Shown piece by piece: positions 23,701 to 35,389 of a stretch of 64,000 nt of DNA. This DNA is from Triatoma infestans (taxonomy: Eukaryota > Arthropoda > Insecta > Hemiptera > Reduviidae): positions 1 through 64,000 of the forward strand of contig JAAEAF010005125.1 in assembly GCA_011037195.1 (NCBI GenBank), read 5' to 3'. Under the pieces are notes generated by a model that was not told the origin of the DNA, did not search any database, and saw only the letters and a list, made by a program, of their open reading frames with translations. How positions within the stretch are numbered: the first letter of the stretch is position 1; every line of letters starts with the position of its first letter. A program made the translations under genes and the position numbers.

Positions 23701-24699
23701 CTGATCAAGTTTCCTTTTTATTTCATTAAATTTTATACTTTTGTTTTTACATTTTCACAGTTTTCTAAATATCTCCTATTTTATTTTATTTTATTTATTT
23801 ATTATTGTTTTATTTTATTTTGTATGCAGGTTTCCTTATGTAAATGATTTTTCATAATGCATTTTATATTCATTTTCTTTTCTTTGTCAATAGTGTTTAA
23901 TTGAGTTTAGTTTATTTCCCTTATTACATTTTTGTGACACATTTTATAATTTATTATTATTATTTAAATCAATTTTTTAATTCATATTTATTATTTATTT
24001 AATTTTATTTGGCCTTTTCAAGGTTAGTGTCTCTTTTAGTTTCATTTCTTTTTAGTGATTTCTTTTTCTTTTTTGCATCTAACTCCAGCTGACGGAATAT
24101 CCAAGCCATATAATACTTATATGTACTTGTAAATTGGATTTCTTATTTAATTCATAATAAAGTATTATTATTAATGACTTCGGGTTCTTTAGGGAGACAG
24201 ATTGGTAGAATTTCGTTCACCTTCTAAATTTTCTCTAGCCACTATAATAAAGTAAAAAAATGTAATATTTTTATAACAAAAGTATTATTCTTGAAAAGAA
24301 TATTTGTTTGAAGACAGGATCAATTCAATGAATATATCTATCTAATAAATAATGAAGTATCAGCTACTTCAAGGTAGAGAGGAAGGGTAGAGGCTCTTAA
24401 ATTTATTTACCTACAATATCTATTTCCACCAACTATTGAGGTTATAAAAATTCAGCTCAGGAAGTAAATAAATAACTTGATATATAAATTCCTTTACGCC
24501 AATACTCTATTTGAGAAAATATTTATACAGGGTGATACTACTTCAGCATACACCACCCACTAAAAATAATTTAGAAATCATATCATACAGAATTTATTCA
24601 AAGATTCCAAATACATTAAAAAACGTTTAATCAACACAAAACTGAGGGGGTACGAAATATTTTTTCGTTTTAAACGAGGCTCGTCCGCCTCGTTGCGAT

Positions 24700-25690
24700 G
24701 AGTATGTCGAATGTTCACTGCATTGTGCGGATACAGTTAGAACATCTTCTCGCAATTCCAATCGAGAACCGGATTAAGGCAAGGTGATGCATTGGCCTGC
24801 TTGCTTTTTAACCTGGCACTCGAAAGGGTGATCAGAGAGTCGGGAATCCAAACCTTGGGAACCGTGCAGCTCTTAGCGTACACGGATGACATCGACGTTG
24901 TGGGTAGAACTGTCGACTTTTCTGAGCATTGAAGCCAACGGCAGGAGACTGGGTTTGGTGATCAATGAGGAAAAACTAAAATTCTTCTCTATCGACCCAA
25001 CAGTAAAAGTTCCACTCTGCGTAGGCAACTTGAAATTTGAAAATGTTGCTGAATTTGTTTACCTGGGATCCCTTGTGACGTCAGACAACGACGTATCTCA
25101 GGATATAGAAAGGAGGTTGATGTTGGCTAATAGGTGCTACTTCGGCCTAAATAAGCACTTCAAAAGTAAAGTATTAACAAGGGGCACCAAACTTAGGCTC
25201 TACAAGACCCTTATTCGGCCTGCATTGGCATACGCTACAGAAACCTGGACCATTTCAAAGACCGACAAACACCGTCTGCAGATGTTTGAAAGGAAGCTAC
25301 TGCGCAAAATCTCTGGCCCAGTACATGAAGATACGATCTGGCGACGTGAAAAGAATAGAGAACTACATGTTCTAACGAAGGAGCCCCCAGTAGTAGCTTG
25401 GATCAGGTTAAACAGACTGTGATAGGCGAGCCATGTGGCAAGGCTGAGTGCCGACGAAATTCCTTCCAAACTGTTGTACGAGACCCCTGGATAGGTAACG
25501 GAGGGTTGGGAGACCCAGATTGCGTTGGCATGATGGAATTGCCCAGGACGCGAGGAATATTCTTGGACTGGGGAACTGAATGGCGGCCGCTAAAAATAGG
25601 GACGACTGGCGGAAACATATTGAGGAGGCCAAGACCTAAAACACTGGGTTGTAGAGCCAGGAAAAAAGAAGAAGAAGTAAACGATGCTGG
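24700..25690 (+). pseudogene. Decayed RTE-like reverse transcriptase, C-terminal half
   Basis: TGLRQGDALACLLFNLALER and LAYTDDIDVVGRT (catalytic motif YADD read as YTDD) are in one frame. After a frame break, 24886..25422 is open with FVYLGSLVTSDNDVSQDIERR, IRPALAYATETW and FERKLLRKISGP. Further breaks lead to RRVGRPRLRW and DWRKHIEEA, the usual end of this common insect RT family. About 60 residues after YTDD seem deleted. A fossil copy. Confidence 0.85.
24886..25422 (+). pseudogene. Open segment within the RTE-like RT fossil
   Basis: 178 codons of RT thumb and connector. The first dozen residues are out of frame. Listed separately because it looks like a gene in isolation; it is retrotransposon debris. 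Confidence 0.8.
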
Positions 25691-26239
25691 AGAAGAACTC
25701 ACCAATATTTTCGACATCGTAAAATTTTATTAATTCGTTAATTCGTTTTCCGACTAAAATTTACACTTGTAGGCACATAAATTAAAAGTCCTTACACATA
25801 TGTATATATGCAGTTTTGTGAAGGGATAATATCTATTTGCCCAATACATCATATTAGATACATAAATAATTATATATATACATAGTTACATATTTATTTA
25901 ACAAAAAATACGTAAAAATTGTTTTGTTTTATAAGAAATCTGATATTTTTTTAGTGTCTTTTTTCAGCATCAAATCGTCGAAAAATTGTTCAATATCGTC
26001 CATCATTTTATTCATTTCGCCAATCGAAGTCTTTCTGATGCAGAGGATTCACCGACTTTGACACAGCCATCACCGAATTCGAAAACTAACTTGACCAGTA
26101 GATTGAAACGTTTTGACAATAGCAGTGCCTCTAACTATCCAAAGACCAGCGATAACGTAGTGGCAGCCATTGTTTATTTTCCTCGATCTAACGAAAAAAA
26201 AAAATTGAACCAAGAAATCTGAATGACAATGTGAGTGCA
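25691..26239. other. Unassigned; weak DNA-transposon-like reading frame on minus strand
   Basis: The minus strand near 25930..26010 reads an acidic tail (MDDIEQFF) that could end a pogo/Tigger-type transposase. Too short to assign. Confidence 0.3.
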
Positions 26240-26425
26240 GAAAGCAAGTATATTTTGTTCGCCGCCTGAGAAGCGAAATATTTTTCGTGTTAAGCGAGTT
26301 TAGTTACGTATTAAAAGAGAAAAAAAAATGTATGAAATTACATAGTATTTTGTCCGGACCGCAACATTACTTCGTGTTAACCGATTTTTCATGTTAAGAG
26401 ATTTTCATGTTAAAAGTTTGTCAAT
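26240..26425. repeat. Possible pogo/Tigger-type transposon end
   Basis: Repeated 'tcgtgttaa.cga' words and 'ggaccgcaacattacttcg' resemble the subterminal repeats of Tigger-like elements. No matching opposite end with a clear inverted repeat was found; 24660..24700 is a faint candidate. Confidence 0.35.
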
Positions 26426-26639
26426 CTGTAGAAGAGGTATTTAAAATAAGATCGTTTTTAAATAAAATTAAAATTAAAATAAGGTCGTTTGAAATTAAAA
26501 TTAAAAATGAGGTTGTAGATTAGTTCAAAACAAGATTAATTAAATTGAAATTTTGGTTCACAATGTTCAAAAAGGAAATAATCAATGAATTGGTTAGAAA
26601 AAAGGCAAAAGGGATTAGTTAAAAGTAATATGCATTCAT

Positions 26640-26830
26640 ATATGTAAATAGTGTACGAAGTTTAAAGAAAATCGTTGGATAAGTTTTCAAAAAAATCTTG
26701 GAAAACTGAAAAATTACAGACCATTCGCTAAAAACAATTATATCGTACTCACCTAACCTCATAATATATTTCGGATGAAATCCTCATTTCAAAAATTTAA
26801 TACGGTCGCAAAACTTTCTCTTATAAGGGA
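26640..26830 (-). repeat. Family R repeat fragment
   Basis: Reverse of 'agcgaatggtctgt', 'tccgaaatata' and the CTCTTATA start block, in family R order. Confidence 0.45.
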
Positions 26831-26984
26831 AATGTAATGACATGGCAAAGTCATTGACATCGGCAAAGTACGCCAAAGAAATATTCAACAAAGGGTGAAA
26901 ACAGTAACACTGTTGACCGCCGACAGCCGCGGTCAACCAAACAAACAACAAAGTCTTTTCATCAATTTTCACATCAAAAGGCAG

Positions 26985-27445
26985 GCACCTCGATAACTAT
27001 GGCCACTAAATAAGGTCAGAAAACTACGAAGGTCGCACAAGGCGGCACACTAAGACAGAAGATGTCTTGGTGTGAGTGTGAACAACAGTATATATAAACT
27101 CTATGATATACGACGAGAGAATTATTATATCATCTACGACCAAACTATACACGAGCGGCAATTCACAGTTATATTCAACTTATCACTCTCGTAGTTGTGC
27201 ACTTTAGTTCGTTATTTTAACCATTCTAAATTATCAGCTATTTATCTTCTATTTATTATTAAGTATTTTATTATAGTTATTAGTTACCATTTATCACGTT
27301 TAAATTATTGTTAAAATACAGTTTATTTTTATATAAAAAACCGTTTAATAATTCGAGCACTAACTTCCAAATCTCTCAACTAACTTCCGCCCTCTTCAAG
27401 ACATCTGCTTCTTCAGGAATCACACATCAAACGATTCCATTACAG
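26985..27445 (+). repeat. Possible solo LTR or promoter-like segment
   Basis: A TATATATAAACTC box near 27091 is followed by 300 bp of non-coding leader-like sequence. No TG..CA ends or flanking duplication were confirmed, so the identity is open. Confidence 0.3.
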
Positions 27446-27477
27446 AAATAAGAGAAAATGATAATTGATCATGTATT

Positions 27478-27752
27478 TTTTTTTTTTTTTTTTAATTAAA
27501 ATTAAACTTATTTCTCAGAAGCCCGTTAAGAAAATTTTTATTGGCGGTGGTGGTGGGGGTATTCACGCTGGGTTCTTTCGTTATTTAATTCTGACTTTCA
27601 CCACCTAGATGCGCTATAAACTGTAAAACTGTAGCATCCAATTTTTTTCACGATGATGGGTGAACATTGTGACTTTACATTCACTGGAATCGAACCTTGA
27701 ATTCTCACATCAAAAGCGATTGCGCTAGCCACTATACCAACTAGTGAAGGCC
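27478..27752 (-). mobile_element. tRNA-derived SINE, family C
   Basis: The minus strand starts with a tRNA-like head at about 27665..27750: box A TGGTATAGTGG, box B GGTTCGATTCC, and a loop reading TTTTGAT (possible anticodon TTG, Gln-like). It ends in an A-rich tail seen as a T15 run at 27478. The body is unrelated to SINE families A and B. Confidence 0.72.
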
Positions 27753-27920
27753 ATATTTGGAATCCTTGAAAAAATTAAGTAGGATATCAATTTTTTTTTT
27801 TTTCTATCTCGCTACTTTCCACGACAAGTGGTGATAAGCGAATAAACTGTCACCGTATATAATTAATCGTATAACCAGTTTTTTTTTTTATAGAAATTTT
27901 ATAAATCATATTTACCATTT

Positions 27921-28867
27921 TTACTTTCTCTTACTCCTAGTAAGAGGAAGTATTGTAATCGTGTCCAAATTTTCGATATTGAGTTTTCACCGGGAAATAT
28001 CCGTTTTGAGGTCCCCTGAGTCTAGAAAAGTAGTTTTTAGGTGTGTGTGTGTGTGTTTGTATATATGTGAACAGAATAGCTCAAAACCAAAAAAATCGTA
28101 GAAAGTTCGAACTTGATATACCGTTTAGTTATCACCATGGGATCAGACAGTTTTTTTTTTTTTTTTTTTTTTTTTACGTTTTCGCAATTTTTCAAAAATA
28201 GTTCCAACGATTTTTCTTCAAACTTCCTATTAACTTACACATACAATGAGCTACAACTTTTATTTGATACATTTCTCCGGAAAAATTCATTTAAGGCACT
28301 TTTGGAGTGTAAGAGGTGGGGTTTAGTTTTCATCTAAAATGCTATTTCAGTTTATTAGACAATTCTGCCATCTAAATAATGTTAATTAGAATTAAATATG
28401 TTGTTGAAATTCCGAGTTTAAGAAGAATCGGATAACCGAAAGTGAGTTTACTTTACTAGTTTACTAAATGAATTTTTCGCGTTTTTCTCAATAATAACTC
28501 CGACGATTTTCATGAAAAATTCTAATATAAACTAAACATGCAATGATCTACATCATTTATTTAAAACTGACGCTGGGAAAATTCATTTAAGGGCACTTTT
28601 AGGGGAGGGGTTACAGCTTTCTCTAAATTGCTATCATAGTTGATTATACAAGTCTATTATCCAAACATAATTAATTAGAAAGAAATTTATTGCTAAAAAT
28701 TCCGAATTTTAAGAAAATTAGTAAACCGGAAGTGCGCTTTTACTGAACAGTTTTTTCAGTTTTCGATGAATTTTATTAAGTTAATGGTACACAAACTATA
28801 AAATTTGTCAATTATAATTTTAAGAACTGGAGTAAGAGAAAGTTGTGTGAGTGTTTCACACTAGATT
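27921..28867 (+). repeat. Family R repeat, full-length copy
   Basis: About 947 bp from TTTCTCTTACTCCTAGTAAG to the GTGTGAGTGTTTCACACTAG hairpin end. Two internal blocks of about 310 bp are related to each other (about 28170..28480 and 28480..28790), so the element contains a tandem dimer. No open frame. Confidence 0.78.
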
Positions 28868-28931
28868 TATACAGTATATCAATACAAATCCTTTCTATTG
28901 CCCACTTTATTCTTTAACTTGTTATAATGTA

Positions 28932-30223
28932 CGAGGGTGGTTTGAAAAGTTCTCGGAATCACCGCTAGATGTCAGTGCTAGAGCAACGAGGTTCCCGCGC
29001 AATAATCACACATCCGTTGTGAGTGAACACGTGGCGCGTCAGTGCTCTTGCTGCAGGAGAGTGGTAGTGACGACTCTTTCTTGTTGTTCCCGCGTAGTGA
29101 TTTGTGACAATGGAAAAAACTGAGATTCGAGCAGTGATTAAGTACTTTGTAAAGAAAGGTATGAAAGCAAAGGAAGTTCATGCCGACATTCAGAACACAC
29201 TGGGGGACTTTGCTCCTTCATATTCAACTGTTGCCATGTGGGCCAGCGAGTTTAAATTTGGTCGGGAGAGCTTAGATGATGATCCGCGTAGTGGACGGCC
29301 AAAAAGTGCTACGACCCCAGAATTTATCGCAAAAGTGCATAAAATGGTCATGGAGGATCGTCGACTGAAAGTGCGAGAGATTGCTGAAGCTATAGGGATG
29401 TCATCTGAACGGGTATATCACATTTTAACCGAAGAATTGGGAATGAAAAAATTATCGGCAAGATGGGTGCCGCGGCTCTTGACATTGGACCATAAACGCA
29501 CCAGATTGGAAATGTCCGAACAAAGTCTGGCCCGTTTTCAGCGCAACCAACAAGATTTTTTGCGCCGGTTTGTGACTACAGATGAAACTTGGGTCCACTA
29601 CTATACCCAGAGACAAAACAGCAGTCAAAGCAGTGGAAACATGCTGAGTCACCACCACCAAAGAAAGCAAAGGCAGTACGTTCGGCCAGAAAGGTCATGG
29701 CCTCAGTTTTCTGGGATGCAAAAGGCATTCTGCTGATAGATTATCTTCCTACTGGCCAAACAATTACGGGGCAATACTACGCAAACCTCCTAGACCAACT
29801 ACAGGAAATGATACGCGAAAAAAGGCCTGGTTTGGCAAGGAAGAAAGTCATCTTTCATCAGGACAACGCCCGCCCGCACACAAGTGTTATTGCCATGGCA
29901 AAACTTCATGAACTGAGGTACGAATTGTTGCCACATCCACCTTATTCACCTGATTTGGCACCATCAGACTTTCATCTCTTCCCCAAGCTGAAAATTTTCC
30001 TCGGTGGACGGAGATTTCCTACAACGGAAGAACTGACAGCCGAATTGGAGAGGTACTTTGCAGGCCTGGAGGAATCTCATTTTCGAAATGGGATAAAGGC
30101 ATTGGATCATCGCTGGACCAAATGCATTAGTCTACAGGGAGACTATGTTGAAAAATAAAAGTAGTTCCACCAGGTAAGACACTTCTTTCTAGTACATTCC
30201 GAGAACTTTTCAAACCACCCTCG
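28932..30223 (+). mobile_element. Mariner transposon M1, nearly intact
   Basis: 1292 bp between TA dinucleotides (28930..28931 and 30224..30225), with 28-bp perfect terminal inverted repeats starting CGAGGGTGGTTTGAAAAG. It encodes a DD34D transposase broken by one frameshift. The near-perfect ends suggest a fairly recent insertion. The right end abuts a solo LTR-like sequence. Confidence 0.96.
29110..30158 (+). pseudogene. Mariner transposase (irritans-like), single frameshift
   Basis: From the ATG at 29110 the frame gives an N-terminal helix-turn-helix region (residues about 1-110), then WVPR-like and TDETW with the first catalytic D. A one-base shift near 29606 moves to the second frame, which has HQDNARPHTS (second D) and YSPDLAPSDFHLF (third D, 34 residues on) and stops at 30158. 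About 350 residues overall, normal for mariner. Otherwise free of stops, so it was inactivated recently. Confidence 0.93.
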
Positions 30224-30227
30224 TAGT

Positions 30228-30650
30228 TGATGAGGAGAGAAATCGGGATTGATTAATTAGATAAGATATGAAGACACTGTTATAATATTCTATAAGCTTA
30301 CACAAACTGCAGTGGACTGTAATGATTTAAATAGAATCAGATCTCAAGACTCGAGAGAGTAGAGTTATGACCCGATGCGATGTATGGTTGAATCTGATAG
30401 ATTGATAGGTCTCTCACTGGCTTATATACAGGTTTTCCCCACTCTAGCCTGCTTAAAGTGAGAGAGTACCAGACAGGGCCTTTTTCCTCTCGGTCGGGCC
30501 TGTGTTCTCTCTTGCCGTTACACTTGTTGATTAATAACTCCATTTCTGTGAATTTGTTGTTATGTTTGTTTTTATACTCCAAAAGTTCTTTGTATAATCT
30601 AGTTGTAATGTGTATGGTTGCCTTTATGTCCTAATAAAGGTAAATGAATA
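30228..30650 (+). repeat. LTR-like repeat L2, copy 1
   Basis: Starts TGATGAGGAGAGAAAT and matches 48101..48500 along its length ('gatatgaagacact', 'cgatgcgatgta', 'ctggcttatata', 'agagagta'). A TATA box (CTTATATACAG) at about 30421 and AATAAAGG at about 30634 in order suggest a solo LTR read on the + strand. No flanking duplication was confirmed. Confidence 0.6.
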
Positions 30651-30846
30651 ATAAATACATCCAACTTTCTTCCCTATATTTTAAAAATGGGTGGAAACAA
30701 ATATCTCTCTTTATGTGTTAGTTTAATTATAAAATGTTACAAAAACAAATTTCAAAATTGAATTTTAAACTAATTTTGTTTGATATAAAATTTGTATTTA
30801 TAGGACAATGTTGCCCTTTTTTAGTTAAAATTCGCTGAGTATAAAA

Positions 30847-30987
30847 AAGGAAGTTCATGCCGACATTCAGAACACACTGGGGGACTTTGCTCCTTCATAT
30901 TCAACTGTTGCCATGTGGGCCAGCGAGTTTAAATTTGGTCGGGAGAGCTTAGATGATGATCCGCGTAGTGGACGGCCAAAAAGTGCT
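30847..30987 (+). mobile_element. Exact 141-bp internal copy of mariner M1
   Basis: Identical base for base to 29170..29310 of M1 (transposase codons about 21-67), with no inverted repeats and unrelated flanks on both sides. Not a normal transposition product. Confidence 0.95.
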
Positions 30988-31192
30988 TCCGGTCAGAGTA
31001 TATTAGACTTACTGAACACTATTTATATTTAATAAGAATATTAAGTACTGAAAAGACTTTACTGTATAAATTAGTATGGTACCGTCAGAAGAGACGAACA
31101 GAGTGACGGTGTTAGAAGGATGGTCGTTTGAATCGCATTTAATTGAGTGAATTAACGCTCAGGCACCCTTTTTAAGCATTAAAGTAATATAT

Positions 31193-31586
31193 TGTAATGT
31201 TTTTCCCCTCTATCTAGCTACTGCAACTAGTTTCAAGTGTGTTCGTTTAGATAAAATACCCTAAACTTCAATAAAGAAAACACTAATTTATTGTTATACA
31301 CAATAAATTACTAAAAACAACACTTAATAATAATTACTTAACAGTTTAAACCACAAAAGTTCACTTTGTTCATTTTTTATAGTTTCCACAAACGTACACT
31401 TCGTTTGTAACTGGAAACTCTCACAATTCTCTGCGGTCCCACTGTTTATACCGGTGGAGAATCTTCTAGAACCTTCTCAATCCTTCCAGAGAGAACTAGA
31501 GCGCGTCGCCAGCGCTTCCTAGCGGCCACTAGGAGAACTTGGAGCTACCTGCTTTCTCTGCTAGATGGCACAGTGGCTGCGTTCCA
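31193..31586 (-). repeat. Solo LTR L1, copy 1
   Basis: Reverse partner of 36879..37281 over about 390 bp. The minus strand runs from a GCAGCCACTG start region through GGTATAAACAGTGGGACC (TATA box) and AATAAA to ...CATTACA. No internal retrovirus-like region is attached. Flanks show no convincing duplication. Confidence 0.78.
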
Positions 31587-33162
31587 AAAAAAATATATAT
31601 AAATATATATATCTATATATTCTACATATATATATGTGTTTCTTCAATACTGAGGCTTTCCTCAACCGAATATGTCCAAAGTAGAATATACGTATAAGAT
31701 ATTTTTAATAACTTTCAATATGTTCATCCATCCAACATAGTTCATCCATCATGGATAAGTTTATCGCAAATAGCTTCAAAATAATAGAGACGTATTTTTC
31801 AATTTGCGTAAACAACCGGAATGATCCGAAATCCCTAGGATAGATAGTAACTATTTCGAAATCCTACTTAAGAGAATAATTTCTACTTAGCTATTTTTAT
31901 TAATCCAAACCAATGTGTATAGAAGACTTACGTATTAGATATGTAGATATTACCGAGGTCAATCGGACGAATTATGGCCATTACAGATGAAGTCTTTTTG
32001 GTGTTATGTGTGTTGTATGTTGTAGTAGTACCTAGTGGCGTGAGCGGTTTTGTAAAGGGCTTGTGTGTATGTTTAAAGTGAAGAGAAGTAATAAGAGATA
32101 AATAAGAAAACACTGCCAGATTGAATTAAGTATCTTTAAAGAATTTTAAATACTTTTCAATATCACAATATTATGTTTACAAAATCAATTATTTATCTAG
32201 ATTAAATGCAAAACTCTTATAACTGGCACTGAAGCTAAGAGAGCGATTTTAGACATAAGTGTTCTGGTTGGATGTTAGACTGTCCTGTTTTAAAGCAGAA
32301 TTTAGACTGTCTCAATCCTTTCAAATAATGCTGGTATGTCTGGAGGGAGTGTATTGTCTTACCCTAACTGTTTCTTGCCTCTTTGTCTCTTCAATAGCAT
32401 TGACCTTAAATTATAGTACCTGACTCTAAAATACACTATTTTTGAAGGTAAGTTCACTATTTATTGTTCAAAATTATTTCACTTAAAATATTGTCAAAAT
32501 TCACTCAACTATTTTCCTTAATTGCTACTTCCACAACACAGAGAATAAAGCCTAAGCTTTCCATTAATGTAACCAACATCTTCCCTTTTGGAATCTAATT
32601 TAATATCTAGTGATAATTTATATTTAAACAAATAAGAACCCTCTAGAATGTCATAATTAGTTTTCTCATAAATTCCAAATTAGATTCAATTAAAGTAATT
32701 TTTCATCACCTACATTTTCGATTTCATTTAATAAATCTGAAATATGTAATTTCATAAACTGTTAATAGTGCCACAGACAATATCAAAATAAATCAGACAA
32801 AGTATATATAAGTACAAATTTTCAATTTAACCAAAACAATTACATAATAACATAAAGTAAATAATCATTTATATTGGAAATATAATTCAATGAGTAAAGC
32901 AAGACCACCGCTTGCCCTTCCCTTTACATACACTTTGATTGCCACACTATAAATATCAATACATTTTTTTTGCAAATAATCAAGAAAATGGAAATTTTTA
33001 TTAACAAAGCCAGGTTTCTACAAGGCCATTAATATCGAATAAATTTAATGAATCTGTTTGTGCGTAATCTACTAATCATATAAATGTTTTAACACCACAC
33101 AAGTTCTAAGAGAATATTTGAAAAGAATTTAAATTTAATTGAAATTTATTAACCGTTTAGTT
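31587..33162. other. Unassigned AT-rich intergenic sequence
   Basis: (TA)-rich tract at 31591..31640; otherwise nothing recognisable. Confidence 0.5.
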
Positions 33163-34894
33163 TTACTTTACCTTACTCTTAGTAAGAGGAAGTATTGTAA
33201 TCGTGTCAAATTTTTTAATATCGATTTTTCACCAGAAATATCCGTTTTGAGATCCCCTGAGTCCAAAAAAGTTGTTTTTAGCAAATGGTCTGTGTGTGTG
33301 GGTGTGTCTGTATGTGTATGTAAACAGCGTAGCTCAATAACGAAACACGGAGAAAGTTGAAACTTGATATTGCGTTTAGGTATAACTATGGGAACTGACA
33401 GTATTTATTTATTTATTTATTTGTTTTTTGGTTTTGTTTGTTTGACATTAACCAGTTATTTTGATTTTGAGGGCTGGAAAAAAACAACATATTGACATTA
33501 TTAACTACTCTTGCCTGCATCTGCCAATATGTTGGTGGAAAAAACCAGTCCTGTCTTTTCAAATTGACATGTCTCTTGTAGCCCTCCACTAGGCTTCTGC
33601 ACCCTCTTCTCCTTCTTCATTCTCCATCCTTGCAGAGATAAGGGTATTTTGAGCAATGCGGCTCTTATCCTTAATCTTGAAACATGTCATATCTGAAACA
33701 ATTTTATGGTTAATGCCTTTGAATATTATGTAGTTTTGGTGTCTAGTATAAGTGAAATGAGCACAGAACTAGAATGTACTGAAAGATAATTCCTAATCCC
33801 ACTTATATTTCCATTTTGTTCCCTTTGATGAACTTGTATATGCAAACAAGCGCTTCCATTTCCGGTAGTGCCAATATGCTTTTTGGGCTACAAGGAAATC
33901 GTACATACTTGGACAGTTCGGTTACAAACGTTTCTCTTTTTTTACTATACATTTTACAACTAAAGAGTAAATGATTGATGTCGCCATCCTCTCCGTTACC
34001 GCAATCGCATTTGGGACTATGTACGATGCGTATTTTATAAAGGTGCGGCTTGGTGAGATTATGGTTAAACGATTATCGTATTATAGAATTGCCTTTCCCC
34101 CTCTCCAACTCTTCAAATCAAGGGACTGACAGTACGTTATCTGCCAAAATTCCTCAACCGGAAGTACCACTTTACTAGTTAATTTTTTTTACTTTTTTGC
34201 GTTTTTCTCAGAAATCGCTCTGACGATTTTCTTCAAGCTGTATATGACAGCGCACATACAAAGAGCTGCAAGTTTTAATTGAAACATTTCTCCGGAAAAA
34301 TTCATTTAAGGGCAGTTATCGGGGATGGTTGGGGGTTATGTTTTTATCTAAAGTGCAATTTCAGTTTATTAGACAATAATTCTATTATTTAAATATTGTT
34401 AATTAGAATTAAATATGTAGCTGAAATACCGAGGTTGAGAAAATCGGATAACCGGAAGTCCGTTTACTTTCCCACTTTACTAAATGATTTTTCGACTTTT
34501 TCGCGATTTTCTCAAAAATAGCTCCGAAGATTTTCTCGAGACAACTCTGGTGTAAACTAAACATACAATGATCTACAACTTTTATTTAAAACATTTCTCT
34601 GGGAAAATTCATTTAAGGGCGCTTTTAGGGGTGGGGTGAAGTTATGTTTTTCCCTAAAGTGCTATCATAGATTGATTATACAATTCTATCATACAAACAA
34701 AATTAATTAGAAATAAATGGATGCCCAAAATGCCTAATTTACAAAAAAATTAGTAAACCGGAAGTGGGCTTTTACTGAACAGTTTCTTTTTTCAGTTTTT
34801 GATGAATTTCATTAAATTTGATACACGAACTATAAAATTTGTCAATTATAATTCTGAGAGAAAGTTGTGTGAATGTTGCACACCAGATTTTTTT
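33163..34894 (+). repeat. Family R repeat, full-length copy split by a retrotransposon
   Basis: The left part is 33163..33403 and the right part 34125..34894; joined they match the copy at 27921..28867 from the CTTACTCTTAGTAAGAGG start to the hairpin end. The interruption is the insertion at 33404..34124. Confidence 0.8.
33404..34124 (-). mobile_element. 5'-truncated non-LTR retrotransposon nested in family R
   Basis: The minus strand starts near 34124 and soon gives a C-terminal knuckle: CDCGNGEDGDINHLLFSC, then KKRETFVTELSKYV. A 3' untranslated region follows, ending in an (AAAT)n tail at 33404..33420. The 10-mer ACTGACAGTA is at 33394..33403 and 34125..34134, a target-site duplication inside family R. 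Confidence 0.85.
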
Positions 34895-35187
34895 AATGTT
34901 TATACATATTATTCAATAATATTTACAAACATAATATAATACAATAAAAGCGACAGACAATATTCATGACTTTATGACCGTCAGAAAATCGTTGCTGTGA
35001 TGGATAATTAACATAAATAGAAGATAAAAAAGAAAAAGAAAAACACTTGAGGATTGAGATCGTTTCAGTGGTTTGCTAAAAAGGTGCCTTATTGGTTCTC
35101 AAGAAGCTCATTGCAAATATGAGCAAAACGTCGGTTTTTGCAACCCATTGACACAGTCTCAACTCGGATAATCAAGTGTTTTTCAAA

Positions 35188-35389
35188 AAAAGTAAAGTAA
35201 TGCCTATTTTTTCAGGTGGGCTTAAGGTCCAACTACCAAATTAGGTGTCGTGGACGGGGGCGGAAGCACCTACTTTACTATTAACATTTTTTAAACAAAT
35301 ATAAAATTTAGTTATACGCTGGATTCGAACTGGGGTCCTCCCACTTACAAGTCCATACTCATAACCAATACACCAACACCATTGGTTGG
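35188..35389 (-). mobile_element. tRNA-derived SINE, family A, copy 1
   Basis: On the minus strand the tRNA-like head (box A TTGGTGTATTGG, box B AGTTCGAATCC, loop with TTGTAA) is followed by the family body and the tail with 'gcccacctg' and 'taggcattactttactt'. TTTTCAAA flanks both sides (35180..35187 and 35390..35397). Confidence 0.83.

Noticed and set aside
25986..26222. 78-residue open frame on the + strand
   Set aside because: Rich in S, N, P and T from AT-biased codons; the opposite strand shows a faint transposase-like tail instead.
28113..28337. 74-residue open frame
   Set aside because: Made of a T-run and family R sequence; other copies of family R do not keep the frame.
31587..31640. 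TA-rich tract as a promoter or origin
   Set aside because: Simple microsatellite; several similar tracts occur in the window without associated features.
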